This document shows, one piece after another, positions 22,980-34,989 of a stretch of 64,000 nucleotides of DNA. The DNA comes from Pomphorhynchus laevis (taxonomy: Eukaryota; Acanthocephala; Palaeacanthocephala; Echinorhynchida; Pomphorhynchidae): the NCBI GenBank assembly GCA_012934845.2, contig WNNJ02001765.1, forward strand, positions 186,001 through 250,000. Reading direction: 5' to 3'. The translations under genes and the position numbers were made by a program. The notes beneath the pieces are model-generated. The model saw nothing but the letters and a program-made list of their open reading frames with translations, had not been told where the DNA came from and did no database searches. Numbering within the stretch: position 1 is the stretch's first letter; every line of letters starts with the position of its first letter.

Positions 22980-23566
22980 ATCGTCCATTGGCTGTCTGAT
23001 CTAAAATCGTTCATTCATCTTGCGCTGATTCTAGTTGATTTTTCCGATTCAATTGGCTGCTTGCATCTTGTGTGTGGGATTCTCCACCATCAGCGGTTAT
23101 TCGTTTCTTTTTACTTCATTTTTAGGACTGTTAGCGCGTAAGTTAGCTTTATTCCGTTTTGACCAACATATTGAGCTGAACAATCTATGCATGAATGAAG
23201 GTAAACCACTCCAACTGACTTGCACGTATTGTTACCTCTTACTAGGTACAACAGTCCAGTTGCAGGGCTATTGAACTCTTAGTGTTGAGCATATCGCGGC
23301 AATCAGCACATTTATTATCACCACAGGTGTTGCTTCCATAGTTTCGGTCGTCTCTTTTTGATGAAACATTAAGTAAGTGCCGATATTGCATGTTGTTTTG
23401 AAACAAACGCGTGGATGTTTGATGTATAAATTGAGATATGGCAGGACTTTTGTCGGCGGTCCTTGAGTGATACATGGTATGTAAACACCGTTGAACTCGT
23501 TCGACGGTGGTGCTGATCAAATATGTCATCGATTAAATATAAATGCATGCGATACAACAATTTCAT
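22980..23566 (-). pseudogene. Penelope-like element 3' part: Cys linker and GIY-YIG endonuclease
   Basis: The minus strand reads STTVERVQRCLHTMYHSR, a linker with GDNKCADCRDMLNTK (CxxC), then CKSVGVVYLHSCIDCSAQYV and GQNG (about 23156-23215). The spacing C-(x)n-VVYL-x2-C-x2-C-x3-YVG-Q is the GIY-YIG nuclease that follows the RT in Penelope-like proteins, with its CCHH-type zinc region. The RT itself is missing, and a stop near 23272 separates linker and nuclease. An isolated relic. Confidence 0.6.
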
Positions 23567-23853
23567 CGTAGAAAAACGGACACTGGAGATGTATTTAGAT
23601 ATATATGAAAAGTTTGTTTTTTAAATAAATTTTCTCCTTTATAGCCAAGTTATTTAATTATATATGTTAAATATTACAGTCTTCAAATGTGCCCAGAGAG
23701 CGGTTGGGCATATAAAACTCTTTTTTAATTGTTATTTTATCAACAAGACAATTTCTTAACCAGTGTATTCCCACGAGGGAATCCCTGATAACGGTTAAAT
23801 AATTTATCGAATATATATAATATTAAATAGAATTACATATATATGTATATATA

Positions 23854-24092
23854 TTTCAAAAAGTTTTAAATTAAAACGGGGGCGAACTGCATTTATTTGA
23901 TGTAGATATGCGCCCAGTAATCCAATGAACTAAAATCATGAGTAATCGAACGCAAACACAACGCTAGACACGTGTCTAGCGTTGTGTTTGCTTTCATTAC
24001 GCATGCTTTTAGTTCATTAGTTTACTGAGTGCACCTGCAGTAAATAGATGTAGTTTGCACAAATTTTAATACTAAACTTTTTGAAATATAAA
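23854..24092. mobile_element. Foldback (palindromic MITE-like) element with perfect 40-bp core
   Basis: Two imperfect arms of about 100-120 bp meet at a perfect 40-bp palindrome, 23952-23991, centred on ACACGTGT. Outer matches include TTTCAAAAAGTTTTAAA against the complement of ACTTTTTGAAA, and ATGAACTAAAA against TTTTAGTTCAT. It has no coding capacity. The outermost bases are TA-rich, so a target duplication cannot be read with confidence. The perfect core means either recent formation or gene conversion between arms. Confidence 0.7.
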
Positions 24093-24114
24093 TAGAATAC
24101 ATCGTGGATCCTGG

Positions 24115-24315
24115 GATGCTTTTCAAAAAAATAAAAATTAGGATAAAATTCATTCTAATTTTATTCGGCAGGAATTTTAATTGCTGTCGTTGCTTGCTTT
24201 CTCACAGGATCCTTTGAAGGATACATTTTTATAATTTGGTATCAGAATATGTAAAAATGTGCTCCAGGAGCTAATAGGCTTCAGTTTCATAATCGTAGAT
24301 GTTGCCAATCGTAGA
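24115..24315 (+). repeat. Dispersed repeat related to the 358-bp tandem repeat at 54.8-55.5 kb
   Basis: Segments such as TTTTATTCGGCAGGAATTTT, GCTGTCGTTGCTTGCTTTCT and GGATACATTTTTATAATT, then GCTTCAGTTTCATAAT with GTAGATGTTGCC, recur in the same order at 54867-55025 and 55226-55382. Only this half of the unit is present here; the hammerhead-like half is absent. Confidence 0.8.
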
Positions 24316-25590
24316 TGATTCCTATGGAAAGATTCACAGTAAATCATTTGTTATGATTGATACATGATCGATAATGATTGATTCACACTGCCTTCGCTGA
24401 TTATCTATGCCATTGACAATAGTTTTGTATATTTATCACTAATCATTATTCAGTTGAATTCTGGATAAGCTTCTGCTCCTTTTTGCTATTAGCCAATCGG
24501 GATACTTAATTGTTTTTTTTATCAGTAGCTTTACTTGGTTCACAACACTTTCGCATTAATATTTATCGTGGGTTATTTACTGGCAGATACAAATTGTGGT
24601 GTGTAGCATAAACCAATAAGACTCTCTAAAACCATATAAAGATTGCCTTATACTTTGATTAAAAACTCCTTTATCTCTACTTTCGAACCCGGCTTACTTA
24701 CAAAATAAATGATCAAATACGAAGCAGATTTTAGTCCTTAAATTTTCATAGACACATTCGGCGAAGTTGCTTGCTTTATTCAGACGTCAGTGATGTGTAT
24801 CAACTTTATCATAACACAGGTGATGGATAAACGTAACTATAACAGTGTTTAATAGTATTTTCATTCTTTCCTTGCCTTATGTTATATCGGATCTATAGGA
24901 GAATTAAAAATGGTTTTGCACGATAACGTGCATTGCTTTGATTATTATGACAGTAGAGTTGTAAAGAAAATCTTAGGAGAATGTCTTGATGTTTATTTTG
25001 GAGTTAAAGACTCGATTATGTAAATTTGAAGGTATAATATTTCTAATATTTTTGAGAAATTTGATAAGAGAAGGAAACCAAGTCTTAACTTGATGCTCAC
25101 TCTCGCTTGTAGTCCTGAATCAGCTTGAGTTTTTGCAAAATGCAAAGAATGAAAAGCATAACATTATCAAAAATTCGTCACAAACAGATTAGCATACAAT
25201 TCACTTATAGATTACCTCACTATATTACCAACGGGATTAACCATAAAACGGGGATAATAAATCTATGTTGTTAAATTGCATTATATATAATGTTCCCATG
25301 GAAAAGTTTTAAAATGAAATGATGTTTGGTGAAACATTAAATACGAAACAACTGTAATTGGCATTTACAACGTACTTAATGATTGCTCGAATAAGTTAAA
25401 ATCCGTAATGGTAATATTATATCACGTACGGTAGATGATGTACCTGTTACAATGCATAAAATGATATGTATAAAATACCAATGATTGACTGCAATGTAAA
25501 TCTAATAATCGTCGTGCATTGTATTGTTATTCACAGATAGAACCTGTTACACTGACGTTGAACTCCAAATAATTTGATTACAAGTTAACC
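24316..25590. other. Non-coding stretch, nothing recognised
   Basis: About 1.3 kb without a recognisable gene, tRNA or repeat. Base composition is ordinary for the window. Confidence 0.5.
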
Positions 25591-27345
25591 GATCAATGTC
25601 GAATGTTGAGTTCGCTTTTGGCCTGAAAGGAGTCGTTTGACTTGGAGATATAACCAAATCGATCAGCCAAATGTTCAAATCTCGAGAGAGAAAAACGACA
25701 CAGCGATCCGAATGATTGTAATTCGAACACCCACAAATGGCAATTATTCACCGTAAGCAAAGGGATATCTACTGTGCTCATCGATTACAGTGAACAGGTA
25801 TGTATCGTCGGGTGATGATCGCGGGAGAGGTCATTTCAAATCGACTGTTATGCGTTCCAAATACGAGATCGACTTTATTATATGAAGATCAAACGGAGGT
25901 TTGTAAAAGCGTGGTTTGATAGGAAATAAATTTTGAACTTTGACGCAATATTTCGTACAACATTGACCGAGTGAGGGAGATTTTGATTTCTTACAAAATG
26001 TAGCACCCGTGTTACCCTGGATGCAACAATTTTCAATAATAATGTTAATGGAGATCCTCAAAATAATGCAGTGCTCCGCACACGTCTCCAGGCATTACGT
26101 CAGCAGATTTATTGCAACACCCTGAAAGAATACGTATCTCGTATAAAAAACTTGCAAGGTCTATTTGTCATCTTGCGACTTTGTCATTTTTGACTTTTCC
26201 GTGGCGTGTGTGATCAAACATTAAGCTTACGGACTTCTAGCGTCAAGCCAGAAGTCTGTAGCCTTCTACCATCTTGCAGCTCCAAGCAATGTTTCAAATT
26301 TTCAATGGCTACTATTATTGCATGTTTCTTTTTCTCTAATGTAATGTCGTATCTCGTGAATGTTTATCATTCTTTAAAATAATGTCACAACTCTGTCGTT
26401 TTGAAGTAGTGTCTCGCCATATGACATATTGGAGGCATGTGCCAACAACGAAACAAACATACTTACCAAATGTTATGCACACATGAACTTATTATATCAG
26501 TTTTTTATCGCTTATATTGCTTGACGAGCCGGTCTGTTCAATAAAAATTATAAATCTTCTCTCGTCAAAGTTGTTATCTTTGTTGAAAAATTTTCGATCC
26601 ACTTGTTGTACTATGAAAAGAAACCCGTAAGTCGTTTTAGTGTCTAATTGTCGTGTGGAATTCTAAGTTGATTTAGCGCAGCAAGTCGACTTGTGTCTGT
26701 CGTAATGTCTTGTGGGATATCTCGTATCCAATAGTGTGTATCGTCTCAACACGGTACTGGGTTTTATCATTATTGATTTGCAGTTCGTATCATGTAAAGC
26801 TTCTTTAAATAGTTTAGATTTTCATCATGATCCAAAACCGTTGTGCCACAAAAAATAATATCGTCAAAGTAGGAATATACTCCTTTCAATCTCCGTTGAT
26901 ATCTATAAATTTATTTATGTTCCGCTGGAACTGCCATTTGCCACTCCATGGGAATTTTCTTGAATTGAAAGTCTTCCGCATGCTTCAAAAGTTGTATAGT
27001 GTATTTTCAGTGGATCTATATCGATTTGGTAATAACCTTCTTTATGGTCAACAATTAATAATATTTGTTTTTAGAAATATCGTTCGCGATGTTGGCTGTG
27101 TTTGGTAATGGACATGCGTCCAAAGGCTTGAAGTTGTTTATAGCCTATGAAAAATCTACTATAAAACGTTTTCTACAAACATTCTTGGATATAAAGACAA
27201 CTTGAGCTCTCAATAAATAATTGTTCTCCTCAATAACATCGTTATATATCATTCGTTGTATCATAAATACTGTATCTTGTTTGTTGAACTTTCGACTTTT
27301 TGTGGCAATAGGGGCACATCTGGACAGATAATAAAATAACCTTGG
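25591..27345 (-). mobile_element. Ty3/Gypsy-like LTR retrotransposon pol fossil
   Basis: Minus-strand fragments of a pol gene in the usual order: a reverse transcriptase portion (about 26.8-27.3 kb, DDIIFCGTTVLDHDENL), a poorly preserved middle, and integrase with its zinc-binding part (about 25.9-26.05 kb) and core (ERITVDLK, then YLFTVIDEHSRYPFA, about 25.76-25.86 kb). No terminal repeats were found, so the ends are approximate. It is broken many times and looks old. Confidence 0.65.
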
Positions 27346-27465
27346 ACTTCAATTTCAACTGATGACGCGCATACTATTTTAAAACAAGCTAAGAATCCAC
27401 CAAATTTGATTGCGAATTTTTCGTATTATTTTTTAAGAATGGTAAACACCATGTAGTCGGTGCGT
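27346..27465. other. Short spacer between the pol fossil and the LINE cluster
   Basis: AT-rich; no feature recognised. Confidence 0.4.
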
Positions 27466-27599
27466 AACTAATAATAATAAAATAATAAAGATTTTGTTTA
27501 ATAAAACTAAATACAACTGCTAAAAAGGCTTAAAAAGTAAAACATGCGAAAGAAAACAGGAAGTAATGTATGGTCAGTGTAACGTTATACTTCTTATCT

Positions 27600-29725
27600 A
27601 TAATCACGGCCTCAGTTCCATATAGATCTGAGCCATCAAGTCGATCCAATACGCCGCTTTCCTACTGAACCACCCGGCGTCTTCCCCCCCCGAAGACTCC
27701 AACCGAGGAGGACTATACTCGGTAATCGCGAGATGAAGAGCTTGAAAAACCTTTGTATTTGCTCTGGAGGAAGTCCTCTAGAAAAGAATACTAATCCTGA
27801 GATAGCCCAAGTACCCCAGAGGCGCACTTGGGTTTTCCCATTCAATGAAAGATGCTGAGCCCGTTTCAGGGCCCACCGATCTATCTTCAGAATACGTTAT
27901 AGTCTATCCAGGTCAGCTATCGCTAACCAGTTCACCGTAATGGTGAACCCCAGGTATTTTACTCAACTTATGAAGGTAGGGAGTGGTTGAGACTGCAAAA
28001 TAGAGGAGAGTACTAGTCTCTTAAGTTTCTTTTTGGTGACAGGGGTGCCATGAAAGACGATCACCTGCGATTTATTGGAGTTAAAATAAGATTGGATGAG
28101 GGTAACAGATATTTTAATCTTAAAAAGAAACAGCTGATGTTCGATACTACATATTTGCACCTGCGTCCAGAAAACAGAGATGTGGGATTATCAGCCAACA
28201 AAACTGATGCACCTCACCTATTGTTGAATAAACCGAGCGATGCTTTACGTAATAATGAAAACCTGGTGGGATTAAATTTCGCCTATATTAATGATCGCGG
28301 ATTTTACGCGCAAGCGCTCTTTCGTAAATGGAGATGAGAGAGTTTTGAATCGAAATAGACCGCAGATCTTTGGGACATTAAAACGATTCCTTTTTGGGTA
28401 AAAATACACGACGGCCTTTATTAATGCCAGCAATGTCGAACGGGGGGCTAGTAGCATTGTGATGGCGAACTCCTTTCTCTTACTGTCTGTCAAAAGCTGA
28501 CAGACACGAGTAGAGAGTGGCGCATGGGATTTGGAGGTGCCCAAGAGTGGTCCCCAGCAGTTAAGGATATCTGTAACAGATAAGTCCCTGCACCTGAAGT
28601 CACACCAAGGCGGGATTGGTTGGGGAGATTGAGTGGCTTCATAATTTTGTAGGGATATTGACTCTCTAAAACTTTATCAAGGCCTATACTACCAATCCAG
28701 CCTAATGCTCTATCCTTCCAACAGACAAACTTCTCCTTTTTTAATATCTTCCAAAAGGAAGACTGAGAGGAGTTAAGATGAGCAATGCTCGCTCTATACT
28801 TCCTCAGCTGAAACCTATATATAGTGCTTTAGTATTCATTCGAGACGGCCTGTCTGGCGGAAACAGAGAGATTAGGATGGTGTAGCATATTAGCTAGGAC
28901 CTTGAGTTTTGTTGGAGTGGGATTGTAAATACGATCTTTATAGGTAGTCGAAAGCCTTGCGGTAGCTTGCTAAGAGAGGTAGGAATTAAATTCGGTCAAA
29001 CTCTCATTCTCAATTCCGGGAAGAGTTAGATAGCTGCCTGAAAGAACTCTACTCTAATAGGATCAAAGTGAAACTTCATTCTAAGCAACGTATCTTCCTC
29101 TATCCGCTAACAAATTAGGTCACGAGAGGTAGTCTGTTGTTGGCGCGACTGCTCCGTGCGGATGGATTTCAACAACCACATCGGAGAGAATTTGTTGTTG
29201 AGCAATGAAAGTAGGGTACGGTGGTTTGTGAATGAGATAGTCGTTCCAGGCTCTGCGGAGCGCTGCATTAAACCAACGACCAGTTCTGTCGTTGAAATCA
29301 CCAAGTAATATGCCATAGCCACTACCCAAAATACTATCCAGGAGGTCACGGTTTTTGTGAATCTCTCCTCGACGGATGTAGATATTGGGTATACTCATTC
29401 GTTTACCGTTCTTACAGAGTGATATAACTAAACAAGACAGGGCTGGACAAGAGTAGTTTAACAGAAGGAAAGATCTTAAAGAGCATTTAATTAGGATTAA
29501 AAGACTTTGAGATGAAGAAGAGTGAGGTGGGGTTATGTTAGGAGTATAGTAGGTGTAGATGTGCTTTAGGATAAATCGAGTAATGTCCTGGGGGATACGG
29601 ATAGACCGCGTATTCTGAAGGACTATAACATATGCGTCTCCACCAGATAAAAATCTAAGGGCATAAGCACCTCCCGAATTCCACTTAAGGATATTCAGTG
29701 AAAAAGGCTCCCGATTACTTTGCAT
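27600..29725 (-). pseudogene. Family J copy D ORF2, heavily broken and deleted
   Basis: ATG 29723-29725 starts MQSNREPFSLNILKWNSGG; the endonuclease is open for 201 codons to about 29120 (LGDFNDRTGRWFNAAL). Then come linker fragments and the RT thumb-side segments KSHAPLSTRVCQLLTDSKRK (28.5 kb) and FHGT...KKLKRL (28.0-28.1 kb), then QVRLWGTWAISGLVFFSRG (27.8 kb). The central RT with motifs A, B and the YADD box is missing: near 28.1-28.25 kb the sequence jumps from just after the GFVKG-like segment to the region after YADD. It cannot encode an active RT. Confidence 0.8.
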
Positions 29726-29859
29726 TGTAATGGATTAGCTAGGAGGAGATAGTCCTCTTCGGTTGGAATCATATCGGGAAGGTCGCCCTTCCCGCTCCCG
29801 GTCACAACCGCTGAGTTCAATTGGCCATAGGCAATATCTTCATTTTCCTTTATTAGTTC

Positions 29860-31030
29860 TCAAGCTTTCCCCTTTTTGGACGCGTGGACTAATGCAGGTG
29901 CTAGATTGTTGGATGAGGCATTTCTTTTATTTGCTTTTCGTACTATATTCGGGAGTGTCAGTATTGAGTCGTTAGTTGCCGTGTTTTGTTCTAGTAGTGT
30001 TTCAATTAGCGAGGTAATCATTGATTGCATCTCTTTTAGTGTTGCCTGACGCTTTGAATCAATCAATCTTATAACATCCAGGTCAGAGAGAGAACAGGAT
30101 GCGGATGAAGCGAAGGTCTGGTTCGGGTTTATTTTAGGTTCATTGAACTCGAAGTGTCGGTTCTTGTATTCTCTGAATGATTTACATTTCCTAGACCATG
30201 CGTGGTGTAACACACCGCAATTGATACATACTGGTGTGCTCGTACATTTGTCCATTGAATTGAAGTCGTTTTTGCTGCATACTCCACAAAGATGGGGGTT
30301 TGCACAATTAGAGCCCCAATGCCCCTCCCCATTCATGGCATATGGAGCATTGATGAAACGTATAGTCATCCGTTCTAATGTCTGTGATGTGTGTGAATTT
30401 TATATTGCATCCCATGAAGGCATTGCAACATGATTTCGTGAGTATTTCAACGTTGTCCACTGGGGTTGAAGCAAAAGCTATAGGCAGAGTGGTGCCATTC
30501 TTTCCCATTAGAAATCTTATATTATTTTGGTTGAATCTATTTTCGAATAAGTTGAATTCATCACTATCAATCTCTGATTGTAGATTGGTGATTTTAACTT
30601 AGGCCAAGATAGGTTTGTATTGAACGTCACATAGAGAGAGCTAGAATGCCGATTTATAAATTTCGTGAATTCTTGTGCTAAATCTGATGTGACAAAAGAT
30701 AATCTCAATTCTGATTCAAAATATCGAATAGAGTTGGATATAACACGATCTTTGTATATGTTCGTGAATTCTTTAAGGAATGCTGTATAAATTTTAGACC
30801 TCTCTATAGTTTTTTAAATTTAAGTTAGATCAAGTTGGTGAGCTTCCTCGAAGGAGGAGCTCCTCCTGAACTGAACCATCGTTTAAATTATCACTAACCT
30901 TCTTGTCTTGAGACTTATTATCGTAAGATACCTTATATTTATCATCTTCTTTTGGTCTTTTGCTTGTATTTTCGATGATTTTGCTGGAAACTGCTAATTT
31001 TTTGAACGCTCCGACGTGCACAAATTTATT
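29860..31030 (-). pseudogene. Family J copy D ORF1 (zinc-knuckle protein), broken
   Basis: The knuckle segment at 30370-30130 reads CHEWGGALGL in one frame and GHWGSNCANPHLCGVC in the next, then CTSTPVCINCGVLHHAWSRK. That is the three-knuckle pattern of this family, with a frame change inside the first knuckle. The N-terminal RRM-like region lies at 30520-30800 and the start, with KKVSDNLNDGSVQEELLL, at about 30830-31020. The linker (MTSLIETLLEQNTATND) is well preserved. Several stops and shifts. Confidence 0.75.
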
Positions 31031-31031
31031 C

Positions 31032-31041
31032 GTTTCATTTT
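31032..31041 (+). repeat. Target-site duplication of LINE copy 3 (3' side)
   Basis: GTTTCATTTT matches 34877-34886 exactly. Between them lies copy 3 and nothing else, so copy 3 inserted into the 5' leader of copy D. Confidence 0.8.
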
Positions 31042-31172
31042 AAGTAAGTAAGTAAGTAAGGGTTTTATTAATAACTATATAACTGATAAAAACTTAAGAA
31101 ACAAAAACATGCAAAAGACAACTTTAAATAGAAGCTGTTCACGACGTGTATTTTGAAATCTTCAACTTATAT

Positions 31173-33632
31173 TCACGGCCTCAGGTCCAGAGGGATCTGA
31201 GCCCCTCGGCCGCACCAGCGCGCAGCCCTCTGACTGAACCATTCGGGGTCTCTCACACACCTAAGAGTCCAGTCAAGGCGGACTATGGTTGGTAATCTCG
31301 AGATGAGGAGCTTGAGAAACCTTAGTCTTTGTTCTGGGGGACGTCCTCGTGAGAAGAAGACTAATCCCGAGATAGCCCAAGTACCCCAGAGGCGCACTTG
31401 GGTTATCCCATTCAATGACAGATGCTGGGCCCGTTTCAGAGCCCACCTAGCTTTCTTCAGGATACGTTTAAGTCTATCCAGGTCAGCTTTCGCCGACCAA
31501 TTCACCGTAACGGTGAACCCCAGATATTTTACTCGACTCGTGAAGATGGGGAGTGGTTGATGCTGCAAAATGGAGGAGAGTGTAGAGAGTGCTAGTCTCT
31601 CAAGTTTCTTTTTGGTGGCAGGAACGCTATTAAAGACAACCACCTGTGATTTAGAGGAGTTTAAAATAAGATTGGATGGGGCAACTGATCTTTTAATCTT
31701 AAAAAGAAACGGCTGATGTCAGAGATTACATCTTTGCACCTGCGTCCAGAGAACAAGGCTGTGGTATCATCAGCATATACCACTAGATGTTGATCACGTT
31801 TAAAATTCTTGAATAGAACAATGGATGCAGCAAGATATAAGATAGGAGAAAGTGGGGATCCTTGAGGTACACCCGTAATAGGGTAGAACTGACGCGCATC
31901 AGGCTTGTCTTCACAGTAGAACCGCTTGGTGTACAGCAATATCTCCACCCTGTTAACAATTCTCGCAGGCAACCCGAGGGACCTGAGAGAGGAGATAACG
32001 AAGGGAATGGAGATCCGGTCAAATGCAGCTGAAAAATCAAGAAAAACAGCCACAGCAAGCTGATGACTATTATCCTGACAAAACTGATGCACTTCACCAA
32101 TTGCTGAATGGACCGAGCGCCCTTTGACAAACCCATGAAAACTCGGTGGGATCAAATTACGCCTACATAAATGAACGCGGATTATACGCGCAAGCGCTTT
32201 CTTGTAGATGGATATGAGGGCGTTTTGAATCGAGATGGGCCGCAGATCTTTAGGACAAGTGATTAATCTCTTTTTAGGTAAAAAAAAACTCGACGGCTGA
32301 TGTTGATGTCCGCTATGTCAGACGGGGAGGCTAATAGCATTGTGATGGCGACCTCCTTTCTCTGACTGTATGTCAAAAGCTGACAGACACGAGTGGTGAG
32401 TGGCGCGTGGGATTTGGAGGTGCCCGGGAGTGGTCTCCAGGAGTTAAGGATATCTGTAACAGATAAGTCCCTACTCCTGAAGTCACTCCAAGGCGGGATT
32501 GGTTGGGGAGATTGAGTGGCTCCATAATTATGTAAGGAAAGTGACTCCTCTAAAACTTTGTCAAGGCCTATGCTACCAATCCAAACCAAGGCTCTATCCT
32601 TCCAGCAAACAAACTTCTCCTTCTTGAATATCTTCCAGAAGGAAGCCTGAGAAGGGTTAAGGCGAGCAATGCTTGCCCTATCCCTGCTCAGCTGGAGCCT
32701 ATATCTAGAGCTCCAATATTCATTCGAGAGGATATGTCTGGCGGAAACAGAGAGATTGGGAAGGTGTAACATTTTAGCTAGGACCTTGAGCTTTGTTGGA
32801 GTAGGATTGTATATTCGACCTTTATAGGTAGTCGAAAGGATCGCGGTAGCTTGCGATGAGAGGTAGGAATTAAATTCGGTCAAACTCTCAATTCCAATTC
32901 TGGGGAAGAGTTGGATAGCTGCCTGAAAGAAGGCCACTCTAATAGGGTCAAAGTGAAACCTTCTTCTAAGCAACGTATCGTCCTCTAGCCTCCAGCGAAT
33001 TAGGTCATGAGAGGTGGTATGTTGTTGACGCGACTGCTCGGTGCAAATGGGTTTCAACAACCACATCTTATGTAGCAGTAATATGTCGAGGAGAGAATTT
33101 GTTGTAGAGCAATGAAAGGTTGGGGAAGGTGGTTTATGAATAAGATAGTCGATCCTTGCTCTTCGGAGTGCTGCATTAATCCAACGACCAGTTCTGTCGT
33201 TGAAGTCACCAAGTAACATGTCATAACCGCTCCCCAATATTTGATCCAGGAGGTCACGGTTCTTGTGAATTTCTCCTGGCCGAATATAGATATTGGCTAT
33301 GCTTATACGCTTACCGTTCTTACAAAGTGATATAGCTAAACAAGATAGGGCTGGACAAGAGTAGTTTAATAGGAGGGATGATCTTAATGAGCTTTTTACT
33401 AGGGTTAAAAGACCTTGAGATGAAGAGGAGTGAGGGGGGTTATGTAAGGAGTAAAGTGGGTGTATATGTGCTTAGGGATAAATCGAGTAATATCCTGGGG
33501 GAGACGGATAGACCGCGTCTCCTGAAGGACTATAACATCTGCATCTCTACCAGATAGAAGGCTAAGGGCGGAAGCACCTCCCGAATTCCACTGAAGGATA
33601 TTCAGTGAAAAAGGTCCTTGATTACTTCCCAT
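31173..33632 (-). pseudogene. Family J copy 3 ORF2 (endonuclease-reverse transcriptase)
   Basis: Start MGSNQGPFSLNILQWNSGG (ATG 33630-33632; an in-frame ATG 30 bases upstream at 33660-33662 lies four bases after the ORF1 stop and could also serve). Endonuclease with VIVLQETRSIRLPQDITRF and LGDFNDRTGRWINAALRRAR. A 324-codon open stretch (33237-32263) covers the linker and start of the RT. Then FHGFVKGRSVHSAIGEVHQ, VAVFLDFSAAFDRIS (motif A), GVPQGSPLSPILY (B) and VVYADDTTALFSG (C, YADD), and the C-terminal QVRLWGTWAISGLVFFSRG. It ends at 31173. All RT motifs are intact; frame changes lie near 33.4, 33.24, 32.2 and 31.65 kb. Confidence 0.88.
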
Positions 33633-33666
33633 TGCGTAAGTGTTACCGAAGTGGGACGCCATCCAC

Positions 33667-34709
33667 CTAGTCGCAACTAGAGGCGGAAAGGTCGCCTTTA
33701 CCGCTTCCCGTCACGACAAATGGAGTCGCTTGCCCACGGGCGATATCTTCATTTCCATCGTTAGCCATAGCCCAGATCGAATCCTTCCGAGCAAGCTTCA
33801 GAGCAGCTATGCTCAGCGCTGACCCGTTTCGTTTCTTAGATTTTGGTGGCTTCTTAATATTGTTGGTCTTCCCAGAAGGAGGAGAACGGAAGGATTCCGC
33901 TAATTGACCCACCAATTTTTCAAGTTGAATCATTGATGCCTGATGCTGCATTTCAATAAGTTTAAGAATTTCCGTATCCGGCATCCTGTCGTCTTTCTTG
34001 TTAGACGAGACAGCTTCCACGAAGCTAGTCGGTTTTGCTGTTACACCCCTGTGTCTCTTTTGGTACGCTTTAAAGATTTTACACTTTTTTGACCATGCGG
34101 GGTGCTCACCACCGCAGTTTGCGCAAAATGGCTTACTTTCGCACTTCTCAGAATGTATAGCAGTTGTACCACACACGCCGCACTTATGGGGTAGAGAACA
34201 GCCAGCAGACCAATGCCCCCACTGATGGCAATTGTTGCAGTGAGGGTACGTTAGTGAGTCGGTTTCGATTATTGAAAATCTCAAATTATACCCCATAAAA
34301 GGATTGCATGTCGAAATCGATAGTTTTAGAGCTTCATCAACCGGGGCATTGCAGAACGCCACGGGAATGGGGAAGCCTTTAATCCCTTTTATAAAGCGCA
34401 CGTTAGAGATTTTGTAATCAGTTTCTAGGGCTGATATATCTTGTTCTGAAATGTATGTGGGCATGTTATTTATCTTTATTGTTGCCAGGATTGGTTTGGA
34501 AGCAATTATACCTTGTTCCGAATGCTCTTTTTTAAAGTAGTCGACGTACGACATTGCCAGATCAGGAGTGCAGAATGAGATTTTAATCTCAGATTCATAA
34601 TATTTAATCGCATTGAACAATATCCTTTTTTAAATCGATCGGCAAAGCCCCTTATAAAAACATTAAACATGTTCTGCCTTTCCAGAGGCACCAAAAGTCT
34701 GATAATCAC
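33667..34709 (-). pseudogene. Family J copy 3 ORF1 (zinc-knuckle protein), nearly intact
   Basis: Open for about 317 codons to TAG 33667-33669. The N-terminal RRM-like region (ATIKINNMPTYISEQDIS, KISNVRFIKGIKGFPIPVAF) leads to three knuckles: CNNCHQWGHWSAGCSLPHKC, then CGVCGTTAIHSEKC, then CANCGGEHPAWSKKC. A basic linker and a helix (EILKLIEMQHQASMIQLEKL) follow. The conserved first segment (LLVPLERQNMFNVFIRGFAD, up to 34709) is in another frame, with the shift in an A6 run near 34.63 kb. Role: RNA-binding coat-like protein of the LINE particle. The ORF1 stop and ORF2 ATG are separated by four bases (TAG-GTGG-ATG). Confidence 0.82.
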
Positions 34710-34876
34710 GAGGTTGGATAATTTTGGTACCGGGGGAGTTCCCCTTTCGAAATATATTCAAGAGAAGCTAAATCTCCACTTACCTCGTTTATTGCATTGG
34801 CAGGAAAATTAGTTTTCATTAAGTTCTTTGAACGCTCCGACATGCTAAATTTACTCATTTTTTCGTGTTCATAGCT

Positions 34877-34886
34877 GTTTCATTTT
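34877..34886 (+). repeat. Target-site duplication of LINE copy 3 (5' side)
   Basis: GTTTCATTTT, exact match to 31032-31041. Confidence 0.8.
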
Positions 34887-34929
34887 GACAGCCGGTGCAT
34901 AGCTATGGTAGAATGAACGTCGACATTTA
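34887..34929 (-). mobile_element. LINE family J, copy D, 5' leader remnant
   Basis: The continuation of copy D beyond the copy 3 insertion. It can be followed only to the AAGTATTTTT motif where copy 4 begins. Sequence is too short to show coding capacity. Confidence 0.55.
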
Positions 34930-34989
34930 AGTATTTTTTTTAGCTATAGTTTAGAAATTTGTACGTAGAAAGTGAGTATACGACCGAGC

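Larger units (their letters stand above)
27466..31031 (-). mobile_element. LINE family J, copy D, main part (interrupted by copy 3)
   Basis: A minus-strand family J copy. Its ATT-rich tail is at 27466-27500, ORF2 relic at 27600-29725, ORF1 relic at 29860-31030. Its 5' leader is cut at 31031 by copy 3 and resumes at 34887-34929 on the far side. It is one of the more diverged copies, with frequent breaks. It has TCG (serine) at the site of the TAG found in copies 2, 4 and 5. Confidence 0.8.
31042..34876 (-). mobile_element. LINE family J, copy 3, nested inside copy D
   Basis: A 3.83-kb minus-strand insertion bounded by the 10-bp repeat GTTTCATTTT. Its tail is a (CTTA)n run (31042-31059, shown as TAAG on the plus strand) rather than the TTTA of its relatives, preceded by an AATAAAA signal. 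It has ORF1 (34620-33667 open) and ORF2 (33632-31173) with about four breaks, so it is one of the better-preserved copies. It belongs to a different subfamily from copies 2, 4 and 5 and keeps serine at the TAG site. Confidence 0.88.
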
